Source of the DNA: Dokdonella sp.
GTDB taxonomy: Bacteria > Pseudomonadota > Gammaproteobacteria > Xanthomonadales > Rhodanobacteraceae
Length of the DNA: 64,000 bases
Assembly (NCBI RefSeq): GCF_019634845.1
Contig: NZ_JAHCAQ010000001.1
Span: 1 to 64,000, forward strand
Reading direction: 5' to 3'
In this document: positions 19,022 to 26,506 of the stretch, in pieces
How the letters are laid out: each line of letters begins with the position of its first letter
How positions within the stretch are numbered: position 1 is the first letter of the stretch
The notes under the pieces: generated by a model
What the model saw: only the letters and a program-made list of their open reading frames with translations
Told to the model about the DNA's origin: nothing
Databases searched by the model: none
Program-made: the position numbers and the translations under genes

Positions 19022-19402
19022 ATGAGCTGGACCCAACTGCTGTTTTCGTTTGAAGGACGCATCGGCCGCGCGCCGTATTGGTATTTCGTGCTGGCGATGT
19101 GCGTGCTGTTCGGCGTCGCGTTCGTGGCGCTCGGTGCGGCGCTGTTCGGCGCGGCCAGCCTGGATACGCAGGCGCCGCCGGCCGGAGTCGGCATGGCCAC
19201 CGGCCTGTTGCCGCTGCTGTCGCTGCTGCTGTTGTGGCCGAGCCTGGCGATCTGCGCCAAGCGCTGGCACGACGTCGACAAGTCCGCATGGTGGATCCTC
19301 ATCGCCCTCGTGCCGGTGGTCGGCGGGCTCGTGGCGCTGGTGTTCAACGGCTTCGTCGCCGGCACTGCGGGCGCCAACCGCTACGGCAATCCACCGGCCT
19401 AG
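19022..19402 (+). CDS. DUF805 inner-membrane protein
   Basis: The product has 126 aa. It matches the DUF805 (YhaH/YhaI) family of small inner-membrane proteins: the N-terminal FSFEGRIGRAPYWYFVLA (RIGRxxYW is the family hallmark), three to four hydrophobic helices, and the central KRWHDVDKSAWWILI (KRxHDxxxSGWW variant), ending in NRYGNPP. Function is unknown in all studied members; a role in envelope stress has been suggested but not established. Upstream of ATG 19022 is the weak ribosome-binding site GGAGCAAGCCAAG. It lies 36 bases after the exported-protein gene and is convergent with cfa, 86 bases apart. Confidence 0.9.
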   Translation: MSWTQLLFSFEGRIGRAPYWYFVLAMCVLFGVAFVALGAALFGAASLDTQAPPAGVGMATGLLPLLSLLLLWPSLAICAKRWHDVDKSAWWILIALVPVVGGLVALVFNGFVAGTAGANRYGNPPA

Positions 19403-19488
19403 CACCGCGCGTCCGGCGCCGCGGCCCTGGGACCCTGCGGCAGGCGTGCCCGGGCATGGCTGCGCCTGCCGTTGGTGGACGTGGCCGA

Positions 19489-20607
19489 TCAGCGCGGGGC
19501 GCGGTAGCCGCCGTGCACGCCATGCGGGCTCAGCACGAGCTGCCAGAGCTGGTCGCGGCGGGCGCGGAAGGTAGCGGCCGAGGCCGACAGGTAGAAGCGC
19601 CACATGCGGCGGAAGCGTTCATCGTAGCGCGATTCAAGCTGTGGCCAGGCGGCGTCGAAGTTGGCACGCCACGCCATCAGCGTGCGGTCGTAGTCGGCGC
19701 CGAAGTTGTGCCAGTCCTCGATCACGAACAGTCCTTCGGCGGCGTGGGTGATCTGCGCCGCCGACGGCAGCATCGAGTTGGGGAAGATGTATTTCTCGAT
19801 CCACGGGTCGGTGCGGTCGGTGGAGACGTTGGAGCCGATGCAGTGCAACAGGAACAGGCCGTCATCGGCCGTGCAACGACGCGCCACTTCGAAGTAGGTG
19901 CGGTAATTCTTGACCCCCACATGCTCGAACATGCCGATCGACAGCACGCGATCGAAACGCTCGTCGAGCTCGCGGTAATCCTCGGCGCGGATCTCGATCG
20001 GCAAGCCCGCGCAGAGCTCGCTGGCAAAGTGCGCCTGTTCCTGCGACACCGTGACACCGACGCCACTGACACCGTGGCGCTCGGCGGCGTACTTGAGCGC
20101 CTCGCCCCAGCCGCAGCCGATGTCGAGCACGCGCATGCCGGGTTCGAGACCGAGCTTGGCGCAGACCAGTGCGAGCTTGGCCTCCTGCGCGGCGTCGAGC
20201 CCGGTCGCATCCTTCCAGTAGCCGCAACTGTAGACCAGGCGCTGGCCAAGCATCGCCCGGTACAGCTCGTTGCCGAGGTCGTAGTGGCGTTCGCCGACTT
20301 GCCATGCGCGCTGGCCACGCTGCATGTTGAGCACGCGGGCCTTGAGGTGCAGCAACAGGTCGTCGAAGGTGTGCAGCGCTTCGTCCAGACGCGCGTCGAG
20401 CAGCTTGAACAGGAAGCCGTCCAGATCCTGCGCATCCCAGGCGCCTTCCATGTAGGCCTCGCCGAGGCCGAGCGAACCATGGGCCAGCACGCGCTCGTAC
20501 AGCTGCGGGTCATGCACCTGGATATCGGTCGCGGCAGGACCGTTGGCCTGCACGCCCGCCTGCGCGAGCAATCCTTCGACACGATCCCTGGCGGTCATCG
20601 CAGTCAT
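19489..20607 (-). CDS. cfa: Cyclopropane-fatty-acyl-phospholipid synthase
   Basis: The 372-aa product transfers a methylene group from S-adenosylmethionine to the cis double bond of acyl chains in membrane phospholipids, usually entering stationary phase or under acid stress. Visible features: the N-terminal domain with LGLGEAYMEGAWDAQDLDGF (about 47-66), the YDLGNELYRAMLG and VYSCGYWKDA segments of the active site, the SAM-binding loop VLDIGCGWGEA (160-170), and the conserved MFEHVGVKNYRTYFEVARR. Length is close to E. coli Cfa (382). It is the last gene of a same-strand series crcB-DUF190-cfa, 40 bases after the DUF190 stop. Two Met codons (20607, 20598) can start it; neither has a clear ribosome-binding site. 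Confidence 0.95.
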   Translation of the reverse strand: MTAMTARDRVEGLLAQAGVQANGPAATDIQVHDPQLYERVLAHGSLGLGEAYMEGAWDAQDLDGFLFKLLDARLDEALHTFDDLLLHLKARVLNMQRGQRAWQVGERHYDLGNELYRAMLGQRLVYSCGYWKDATGLDAAQEAKLALVCAKLGLEPGMRVLDIGCGWGEALKYAAERHGVSGVGVTVSQEQAHFASELCAGLPIEIRAEDYRELDERFDRVLSIGMFEHVGVKNYRTYFEVARRCTADDGLFLLHCIGSNVSTDRTDPWIEKYIFPNSMLPSAAQITHAAEGLFVIEDWHNFGADYDRTLMAWRANFDAAWPQLESRYDERFRRMWRFYLSASAATFRARRDQLWQLVLSPHGVHGGYRAPR

Positions 20608-20647
20608 GCTGGCGATATTGGCACGCTCGGCGCCATTTAAAGGGTGA

Positions 20648-20962
20648 TCATCCGGTGGTGCCGCAGTCGACGGCGTGGCGCAGGTAGAACAGCGCGATGC
20701 GTTCGGCCTCGATCAGGGCCAGCAACTGCGCGGACTGCTCGGCGTCGAGCACGAACTCGACCACGATGGTGGATTGTCCGGCCAGTTCGAAGAAATGCTG
20801 CTCGCTCAGCACGCCATGGCGGCCGAACGCTGCGATCGCGCGGAACGCCGAACCGCCGGCGATGCCGAGCGTGCGCGCCTGTTCGAGCAGCCACTCCCAG
20901 GTGGGCTGGCCGGCGTGCCGGTTGCTTTCGTGCAGGTAGAGGCGCAACGACCAGGCTTGCAT
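20648..20962 (-). CDS. DUF190 domain protein of the crcB cluster
   Basis: The product has 104 aa. It matches the DUF190 family, small cytoplasmic PII-like proteins very often encoded beside crcB: LRLYLHESNRHAGQPTWEWL (about 6-25), the GGSAFRAIAAFGRHGVLSE loop, and IVVEFVLDAEQSAQLLALIE. Related PII-like folds bind small ligands; no ligand is established for DUF190, but its linkage to fluoride exporters suggests a regulatory or accessory role in fluoride resistance. Only 12 bases separate it from the crcB stop, so it is almost certainly cotranscribed with crcB behind the fluoride riboswitch. Confidence 0.93.
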   Translation of the reverse strand: MQAWSLRLYLHESNRHAGQPTWEWLLEQARTLGIAGGSAFRAIAAFGRHGVLSEQHFFELAGQSTIVVEFVLDAEQSAQLLALIEAERIALFYLRHAVDCGTTG

Positions 20963-20974
20963 GGGGCTCTCCGT

Positions 20975-21361
20975 TCAGGCGCGCAGCAACAGGCGCATGG
21001 TGAAGACGCCGGCGAGGGTCAGCAGCAGCGAGCCGCCCACATGTGCGAGCACGATCGCCACGGTCCAGCCGTACTGCTGGCGCAGCAGCAGGGTGACGGT
21101 CTCGGCCGAGAACGTCGAGAACGTGGTCAGGCCGCCGAGGAAGCCCGTCGTCAGCGCCAGCCGCCATGCAATCGGCAGTGCCTCGTAGTGCGCGAACACG
21201 CCCAGCGCCAGTCCCATGACGAAGCCGCCGGCGAGGTTCGCCGCGAGCGTGCCCAGCGGCAGTGAGGGCAGCAGCGGGTTGAGCGCAATGCCGAGCAGCC
21301 AGCGCGCAATCGCACCCACGAAGGCACCCAGCCCCACCGCCAGTACCGAGATCAGGTTCAT
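20975..21361 (-). CDS. crcB: Fluoride ion transporter CrcB (Fluc)
   Basis: The 128-aa product is a four-helix membrane protein that forms a dual-topology dimer and exports fluoride. The family signature GFLGGLTTFSTFSAET is present near residues 70-85 and the N-terminal GAFVGAIARWLLG near 12-24; helix ends carry the usual Asn (LAANLAGGF). Start: ATG 21361 is preceded at 5 bases by AGGA, a better ribosome-binding site than for the in-frame ATG at 21373. The fluoride riboswitch aptamer lies about 90 bases upstream on the same strand. DUF190 and cfa follow. Confidence 0.96.
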   Translation of the reverse strand: MNLISVLAVGLGAFVGAIARWLLGIALNPLLPSLPLGTLAANLAGGFVMGLALGVFAHYEALPIAWRLALTTGFLGGLTTFSTFSAETVTLLLRQQYGWTVAIVLAHVGGSLLLTLAGVFTMRLLLRA

Positions 21362-21421
21362 CGCAGTCCTCATGCTGTCGAGGCGACGGGGCGCGGCGGG
21401 CGCGCGCGTTCCGGGCACGAC

Positions 21422-21458
21422 GCCTGGCCGCTTCCGTTGCCGGCAAACGTGGCCAGGC
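21422..21458 (-). promoter_or_regulatory. Putative expression-platform hairpin of the fluoride riboswitch
   Basis: Read on the minus strand, GCCTGGCC (21458 to 21451) can pair perfectly with GGCCAGGC (21429 to 21422). The first arm overlaps the 3' end of the aptamer, so the two structures are mutually exclusive. No T-tract follows, so control may be at translation or by Rho rather than by an intrinsic terminator. Confidence 0.55.
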
Positions 21459-21500
21459 ATCATCAGCCATGCGGCGGTTCGGGGAGGATGCCATCTCCCG
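21451..21500 (-). ncRNA. Fluoride riboswitch aptamer (crcB motif)
   Basis: On the minus strand the sequence begins GGGAGATGGCATCCTCCC, continues with GAACCGCCGCATGGC, and ends TGATGATGCC. This matches the crcB-motif consensus: a GGGAG/CTCCC stem enclosing ATGGCATC, the conserved AACYGCC, and the conserved CTGATG followed by a strand (GATGC) that pairs with GCATC of the first loop as the pseudoknot. Known members bind fluoride and switch on crcB and related resistance genes. Its position, about 90 bases upstream of crcB on the same strand, fits. Confidence 0.9.
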
Positions 21501-21658
21501 CCGCGCATGATGCCAGCGCGCGTGGGCGGCGCCAATCCGGCAGCGTGCTACAGTCCGCGGTCCAGTGCAGCGGAAGCAGACATGAGGCGATGCGCGCGCG
21601 ATGCGGTGCCGTTGAGCGACCTGCCCGCTGGCGTCGCGTGAGCGGCGCCGTCGCGACC

Positions 21659-22852
21659 ATGCCGCCGCCGAGGCGACGCGTGCTGGCACCGTTGCTGGGC
21701 GCGCTGGCGATGTTCGGACCGTTTGCGATCGACACGATCTTCCCGGCGTTCCCGGCGCTGGAAGCCGATCTGCACGCCAGCACGTTCCAGATGCAGCAGT
21801 CGATCAGCGCCTACATGGCGCCGTATGCGCTGATGTCGCTGCTGCATGGCCCGCTGTCCGATGCCCTGGGCAGGCGCCGCGTCATCATCACCGGCGTGAT
21901 CGTGTTCGCGCTCGCCTCGCTCGGTTGCGCGATGGCGCGTACGCTGGAAACGCTGCTGTTGTTCCGCGCGCTGCAGGGTATGTCGGCCGGCGCCGGCATC
22001 ATCGTCGGCCGCGCGGTGATCCGCGACGTGTTCGATGGCGCCGAGGCGCAGCGCCTCATGGCTTCGGTGTCGATGATCTTCGGCATCGCGCCGGCGCTCG
22101 CACCGATCGTCGGCGGCTGGGTGGTTGCGTTCGCGCGCTGGCCGATGATCTTCGTGCTGCTGGCGGCATTCGCGCTGGCGCTGTGCCTGGCCTGTCTGGC
22201 CTGGCTGCCCGAGACCCATCCGCGCGAGCGGCGCGTTGCCCTGTCGCTGCGCGAACTGGGCGCGACCTGGCGCGTCATCGTCACCGATCGCGCCTTCTTC
22301 CCGCTGGTGCTGGCCGGTTCGTTCAACTTCAATGCGCTGTGGGTCTACATCTCGTCGGCGCCGGCCTTCGTGCTTGGCATGTTGCGGCTCGATACGCAGC
22401 ACTTCGCCTGGCTGTTCGTGCCCGCAATCAGCGGCATGATGCTGGGCTCGTTCCTGTCCGGGCGCGTCGCCGGACGATTGACCGCGGCGACGACCGTGCG
22501 CGTGGGCTACACGATCATGGTGCTGGCCAGCGCGCTCAACCTGGCGGTCACCGCGCAGCTGCCGCAACCGCTTGTGCCGTGGTCGGTACTGCCGATCGGC
22601 TTGCACGCGATCGGCATCGGCATGAGTTTTCCGACCTTGACGCTACTGCTGCTCGATCGCTTCCCGCACCATCGCGGCGCGGCCTCGTCGGTGCAGGCGT
22701 TCGTTAGCCTGCTGATCAGCGCGGTGATCGCCGGCGCGCTGGCGCCGGTGCTGGCGGCCAGTCCGCTGCGACTGGCTCTCGCTGCGGCCAGCGTGACCAT
22801 GCTCGGGCTGGGCTGCTGGCGCGCCTACCTCGAGGTGGTGCGGCGCTGGTGA
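21659..22852 (+). CDS. Bcr/CflA family multidrug MFS transporter
   Basis: The 397-aa product has about 12 transmembrane helices. Family hallmarks: PFAIDTIFPAFPALEADL in helix 1, QQSISAYMAPYALMSLLHGP, the motif A loop GPLSDALGRRRVIITG, and the Bcr/CflA segment LLLFRALQGMSAGAG followed by GRAVIRDVFDGAEAQR. Such proteins export drugs such as bicyclomycin or chloramphenicol, and sometimes cysteine, in exchange for protons; the substrate here is unknown. Start: ATG 21659 (a GTG at 21638 in frame is an alternative). The frame is open much further upstream, through the divergent fluoride-riboswitch region, but that part is Arg-rich and not membrane-like. The gene is divergent from crcB and convergent with the small gene at 22865. 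Confidence 0.92.
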   Translation: MPPPRRRVLAPLLGALAMFGPFAIDTIFPAFPALEADLHASTFQMQQSISAYMAPYALMSLLHGPLSDALGRRRVIITGVIVFALASLGCAMARTLETLLLFRALQGMSAGAGIIVGRAVIRDVFDGAEAQRLMASVSMIFGIAPALAPIVGGWVVAFARWPMIFVLLAAFALALCLACLAWLPETHPRERRVALSLRELGATWRVIVTDRAFFPLVLAGSFNFNALWVYISSAPAFVLGMLRLDTQHFAWLFVPAISGMMLGSFLSGRVAGRLTAATTVRVGYTIMVLASALNLAVTAQLPQPLVPWSVLPIGLHAIGIGMSFPTLTLLLLDRFPHHRGAASSVQAFVSLLISAVIAGALAPVLAASPLRLALAAASVTMLGLGCWRAYLEVVRRW

Positions 22853-22864
22853 GGCGCGGGTCGC

Positions 22865-23110
22865 TCAGGCGGCCGGCGGTGCCTCGCCGCGGCCGAGTAC
22901 GGCGCGCAGCACGCTCAGCACTTCCTCGCGCGTGCCGATCACGGTGAGCTGGCTTTCGCGTTCGATGCCGGTGCCAAGGTTGACCGAATAGGCCATTCCC
23001 ATGTCGGTGCCGTTCTCGTCGATGTGGGCGAAGGTCTCGGTCTTGCCGATGTAGGCGATGCGATTGGCGTCGATGAAGCGGCCATCGGGCAATTTGATCC
23101 AGCGTTGCAT
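22865..23110 (-). CDS. Small protein of unknown function downstream of the min cluster
   Basis: The product has 81 aa from ATG 23110 (92 aa if ATG 23143 is used); MQRWIKLPDGRFIDANRIAY looks like a natural N-terminus of a compact domain. It is mostly alternating strands and turns with a conserved-looking core (DGRFIDANRIAYIGKTE, then SQLTVIGTREEVLSVLRAVL). No membrane segment, signal or known motif is seen. It follows the HExxH gene by 66 bases on the same strand and may be the last gene of the min cluster transcript. Confidence 0.7.
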   Translation of the reverse strand: MQRWIKLPDGRFIDANRIAYIGKTETFAHIDENGTDMGMAYSVNLGTGIERESQLTVIGTREEVLSVLRAVLGRGEAPPAA

Positions 23111-23176
23111 GGGAACGGTTCCGGACGTTGGGGACTGGGGCATTCTAGCGATGCCGGGCGTCCGCGTGTGCCCGCT

Positions 23177-23653
23177 TCATGTCACGGGCAGGTCCCGCGC
23201 CTGCAGGAATGCACGCGCATCTTCGGCATCGGCCTCGAACCAGGCGCGCGCCGAGCCGAGCCGGAACGAGTAGCCCCAGGCATCCATGTCGGCCATGAGG
23301 CGCTGGCGGCCGACGCTGGGCAGGTGGTCGGCGAGCACGATCTGCAGGTAGCAGGTGGCGTCCTCCTCGATCTGCGAGTCGGAGGCGTCGGTGTGCACGA
23401 GCGCGCGGCGCGCGGGCGGGATGACGATGAGGTGGCAGGCCTCGTGCAACAGCGAGTGCACGGGCGTGTCGGCGCGTGCGTACACGCGCGAACCGATCAC
23501 GCCGGCCTCGGCATCGCCCCAGTAGCTGCCCGGGATCGCCGCACCGGCTTCGACTTCGAGCAGCTCGAGTTCGAACTTTGCCAGCAGCGCGCGCGCCGCG
23601 GCGAAGCCGATGTCGGCCATCGCGAGCACGGCGGGCGCCGCGGCAGCCTGCAC
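23177..23653 (-). CDS. Unknown protein with a HExxH motif, downstream of minE
   Basis: The product has 158 aa from a GTG at 23653 (147 aa if ATG 23620 is used). The helix VHSLLHEACHLIVIPPARRA carries HEACH (residues 70-74), the zinc-binding/catalytic pattern of metallopeptidases, although a third ligand cannot be named with confidence; Asp or His residues follow at ALVHTDASDSQIEEDATCYL. There is no signal peptide, so it is cytoplasmic. The C-terminus GYSFRLGSARAWFEADAEDA looks like an ordinary globular end. It starts 11 bases (GTG) or 44 bases (ATG) after the minE stop and is very probably cotranscribed with minD and minE. Whether it is a peptidase or a metal-binding protein of other function is open. 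Confidence 0.8.
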   Translation of the reverse strand: MQAAAAPAVLAMADIGFAAARALLAKFELELLEVEAGAAIPGSYWGDAEAGVIGSRVYARADTPVHSLLHEACHLIVIPPARRALVHTDASDSQIEEDATCYLQIVLADHLPSVGRQRLMADMDAWGYSFRLGSARAWFEADAEDARAFLQARDLPVT

Positions 23654-23664
23654 GCGCGCGGCGC

Positions 23665-23979
23665 TCAGTCCGCGCCGCTGGACGCTTCGTCGGCGCGGCC
23701 GCGCTCGGCGCCGGCGTCCCTGTCGCGTTCGGGCAGCGTGACCGACAGTTCGAGCACCTCGTCCTCGCCTTCACGCGTGACGTGGATGTCGATCGCATCG
23801 GCGTCGACATTGACGTACTTGCGGATCACTTCGAGGATTTCGCGCCGCATGGTCGGCAGGTAGTCATGGCCACCGCGGCCGTCGGCCTTGCGTTCCTGCA
23901 TGACGATGATGCGCAGGCGTTCGGCGGCGACCGATGCGGTGTTCTTCGGGCGGGAGCGGAACAGGTCGAACAGGCCCAT
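23665..23979 (-). CDS. minE: Cell division topological specificity factor MinE
   Basis: The 104-aa product stimulates MinD ATPase and drives the pole-to-pole oscillation that keeps MinC off midcell. N-terminal MGLFDLFRSRPKNTASVAAE is the membrane-targeting helix, followed by the anti-MinCD segment RLRIIVMQERK and the dimerisation part LRxxILEVIRKYVNVD. The tail beyond residue 85 is acidic and Arg/Asp-rich, longer than E. coli MinE (88 aa). Three bases separate it from minD, so the two are translationally linked. Confidence 0.96.
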   Translation of the reverse strand: MGLFDLFRSRPKNTASVAAERLRIIVMQERKADGRGGHDYLPTMRREILEVIRKYVNVDADAIDIHVTREGEDEVLELSVTLPERDRDAGAERGRADEASSGAD

Positions 23980-23982
23980 GAT

Positions 23983-24795
23983 TCAGCCTCCGAAGATGCG
24001 AGAGAAGAAGCCTTTCTTCTGCGCTTCGGTGAAGCGCATCGGCAGCGTTTCACCGCACAGGCGGGCCACTGCGTCGGCATACGCCTGGCCGGCGTCGGAA
24101 GCGTCGTCGAGGATCACCGGCACGCCGGCATTGGAGGCGGTCAACACGCCTTCCGATTCGGGGATCACGCCGATCACGTCGATGCCGAGGATGTCCTTGA
24201 CGTCGGTGATGCCCATCATGTCGCCGTTGGCGACGCGCTCGGGGTTGTAGCGCGTCAGCAACAGGTGCTGCTCGACGCCGGTCCCGCCTTGCTCGGCGCG
24301 GCGCGTCTTGCTGGCGAGCAGGCCGAGGATGCGATCGGAGTCGCGTACGCTGGAGACTTCCGGATTGACCACCACCACGGCGCGGTCGGCGAAATACATC
24401 GCCAGTGCGGCGCCCTTCTCGATGCCGGCCGGCGAATCGCACAGCACGTAGTCGAAGCCGTCCTCGTCCAGTTCCTTGAGTACGCGCTCGACGCCTTCCT
24501 TGGTGAGTGCGTCCTTGTCGCGCGTCTGCGAGGCGGCCAGCACGAACAGGGTGTCGATGCGCTTGTCCTTGATGAGCGCCTGCTTGAGCGTGCATTCGCC
24601 CTGGATGACGTTGACGAAGTCGTACACCACGCGCCGCTCGCAGCCCATGATGAGGTCGAGGTTGCGCAGGCCGACATCGAAGTCGATGACGGCGACCTTC
24701 TTGCCGCGCCGGGCCAGTCCCACGGCCAGCGAGGCGCTGGTGGTGGTCTTGCCGACGCCGCCCTTGCCCGAGGTGACTACGATGACTTCGCTCAA
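23983..24795 (-). CDS. minD: Septum site-determining ATPase MinD
   Basis: The 270-aa product is the membrane-associated ATPase that recruits MinC and is released by MinE. The deviant Walker A SGKGGVGKTT (9-18) with Lys11 and Lys16, the switch DFDVGLRNLDLIMG (about 39-52), and DSPAGIEKGA (Walker B region) are present. The C-terminal amphipathic membrane helix is AQKKGFFSRIFGG. Length matches E. coli MinD (270). It is followed by minE three bases downstream; the 112-base gap from minC may hold its ribosome-binding site. Confidence 0.98.
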   Translation of the reverse strand: MSEVIVVTSGKGGVGKTTTSASLAVGLARRGKKVAVIDFDVGLRNLDLIMGCERRVVYDFVNVIQGECTLKQALIKDKRIDTLFVLAASQTRDKDALTKEGVERVLKELDEDGFDYVLCDSPAGIEKGAALAMYFADRAVVVVNPEVSSVRDSDRILGLLASKTRRAEQGGTGVEQHLLLTRYNPERVANGDMMGITDVKDILGIDVIGVIPESEGVLTASNAGVPVILDDASDAGQAYADAVARLCGETLPMRFTEAQKKGFFSRIFGG

Positions 24796-24907
24796 TGGAG
24801 TTCTCCGCTGACGGGGGAATGGGACGATGAAAACGGAGCCGCGGCGCGCTGCGCGGGGCCGCGCCTGGCGCCTGCGTGCCGGTGACTGCGCACTGCGCTC
24901 GCCCCGC

Positions 24908-25684
24908 TCACAGCTTCTTCAACAGCAATTTGTCGCCATCCAGCCAGGCCTGCACGGGCTGCCCGCGCAGCTCGGCCGGAATGTCCTCGAACACCCGGTA
25001 TTGTCCCGCGATCGAGACCAGTTCGGCATGGAATTCGCGGCAGAAGATGCGCGCGCTGGTGTCGCCCTGCGCGCCGGCCAACGCCCGCCCGCGCAGCGCG
25101 CCGTAGATGTGGATGGAGCCATCGGCGATGACCTCGGCGCCGTTGCCGACCAGGGCGGTCACGATCAGGTCGCGGCCACGCGCGTAGAGCTGCTGGCCCG
25201 AACGCACCGGCTTGTCATGGATCTGGCCGATGACCTCGCGCGGCGCGGCGGGTGTCGCTGGTCGTGGCGGCTGTGGCGCGGCAGGCGGTGCGGCGGGCGG
25301 GCCTGCTTCGTCATGGCCGCCGGCGCGCTCGTAGGCGGCACGGAACTTGGCGATCACCGGAATGCCGAGTTCGCGCGCGATGGCCTCGTTCTCGCTGGTG
25401 CCGTAGGACAGCCCGACCGGCAACATGCCGGCGCTGCGGATGCAGTCGAGCAGCTCGCGCACGACCGCCACTGCGGGCAGCTGCGGCAGGTGGCTCAGGT
25501 CGAGCACGACCGGCGCATGGCGGAACAGCTTTTCGGCGCCACTCACCTTGGCACGCAGTTCCGCTTCGAGCGCATCGGCATCGAGCACCCTCAGCTTGAG
25601 GTTGGCGATGCCGACCTGGCCGAACTTGATTTCGGCCACCGGTTCGAGATCGAGCGGCGCGCCGGCCGCCTGTCGTGCGCTCAC
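24908..25684 (-). CDS. minC: Septum site-determining protein MinC
   Basis: The 258-aa product inhibits FtsZ assembly at the poles with MinD. The N-terminal half (VAEIKFGQVGIANLKLRVLD, then APVVLDLSHLPQLP) is MinC_N, which contacts FtsZ; a Pro/Ala linker (about 135-155) leads to the C-terminal beta-helix with GQIHDKPVRSGQQLYARGRD and VIADGSIHIYGALRGRALAG, the MinD-binding part. Start: GTG 25684, which overlaps the GNAT stop in GTGA; the frame is open far upstream but without coding character. Coupling to a GNAT acetyltransferase upstream is unusual. Confidence 0.95.
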   Translation of the reverse strand: MSARQAAGAPLDLEPVAEIKFGQVGIANLKLRVLDADALEAELRAKVSGAEKLFRHAPVVLDLSHLPQLPAVAVVRELLDCIRSAGMLPVGLSYGTSENEAIARELGIPVIAKFRAAYERAGGHDEAGPPAAPPAAPQPPRPATPAAPREVIGQIHDKPVRSGQQLYARGRDLIVTALVGNGAEVIADGSIHIYGALRGRALAGAQGDTSARIFCREFHAELVSIAGQYRVFEDIPAELRGQPVQAWLDGDKLLLKKL

Positions 25685-26298
25685 GCGCCACCTGCCGCGC
25701 GCGTGGCGGGCGCAGCCGTGGCGGTGTGTGTGCGCTCGCGCAGCCACGGCAGGTCGGGCAGGCGCGCGGCGCCACCGCTTAGATAGGTGTCGCGCACGAA
25801 CGGGTAGCTGCACAGCGTCTTGGCCAACAGCGCGACACGTTGTCCGTTGCCGGGCATGACCTGCTGGCCCACTTCCTGGAAGCCGAAGCTGCCGTGGAAC
25901 AGGAGGGCGACGTCGTTGCGCGGCTCGAGGAACACCTCGCAGGTCAACTCGGGCGAGTGGGTCTCGGCGTAGCTGATCACGTCGGCGTAGAAGATGCGGC
26001 CCAGACCGAGGCCGCGGTACGGTTTGGCGATGACGATGCGGTCGATGTAGACGAATTGGGCGTAATGCTGCTGGAACCAGCGGAAATTGGCGCTGTCGTA
26101 GTCGGCATCCTGGTTCAGCGCGAACAGGAAGCCGGCAATGTGGCCATCGACCTCGGCCACGCGGAAATAGCAGGCTTCGTCGTGCAACTTGCGCAGCGCG
26201 GCGGCGGTGAGCGGCAGGATCGTCGGACCGGCGGCGTTGTTGAGTGCGAGTACCGAATCCAGATCGTGCGAACCGACGTCGCGTATGCGTACTGCCAT
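25681..26298 (-). CDS. GNAT family N-acetyltransferase, coupled to minC
   Basis: The product has 205 aa. GNAT enzymes transfer an acetyl group from acetyl-CoA to an amine. The fold's acetyl-CoA loop is KPYRGLGLGRIFYADVISYA (R/Q-x-x-G-x-G/A), preceded by the strand FVYIDRIVIA, with a further strand CEVFLEPRNDVALLFHGSFG after it. Start: ATG 26298 has GGAG seven bases upstream (inside an alternative start at 26310); longer frames reach 26373 without a ribosome-binding site. The stop TGA is shared with the minC GTG start, so translation of minC probably depends on this gene. Its substrate is unknown. Confidence 0.88.
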   Translation of the reverse strand: MAVRIRDVGSHDLDSVLALNNAAGPTILPLTAAALRKLHDEACYFRVAEVDGHIAGFLFALNQDADYDSANFRWFQQHYAQFVYIDRIVIAKPYRGLGLGRIFYADVISYAETHSPELTCEVFLEPRNDVALLFHGSFGFQEVGQQVMPGNGQRVALLAKTLCSYPFVRDTYLSGGAARLPDLPWLRERTHTATAAPATRAAGGA

Positions 26299-26506
26299 GA
26301 TGTGCTCCATTGCAAGGCGGCGCGCCGGTGCCGGTGACGCCGCGCCGCCGATTATCGCATGCGCGGGTGCCAAGAACAGGCCGCCGCAGCCACGCCGACC
26401 GGCAGCGCGGCATGGCTGCCGCGGTCGCGGCGCCGTGTTGCAGGCGCAGCATCGCAGTGACTTCGGACAGGGTCGCGCGAGGACCGCGCCCGCCTATGAT
26501 GGCGCC

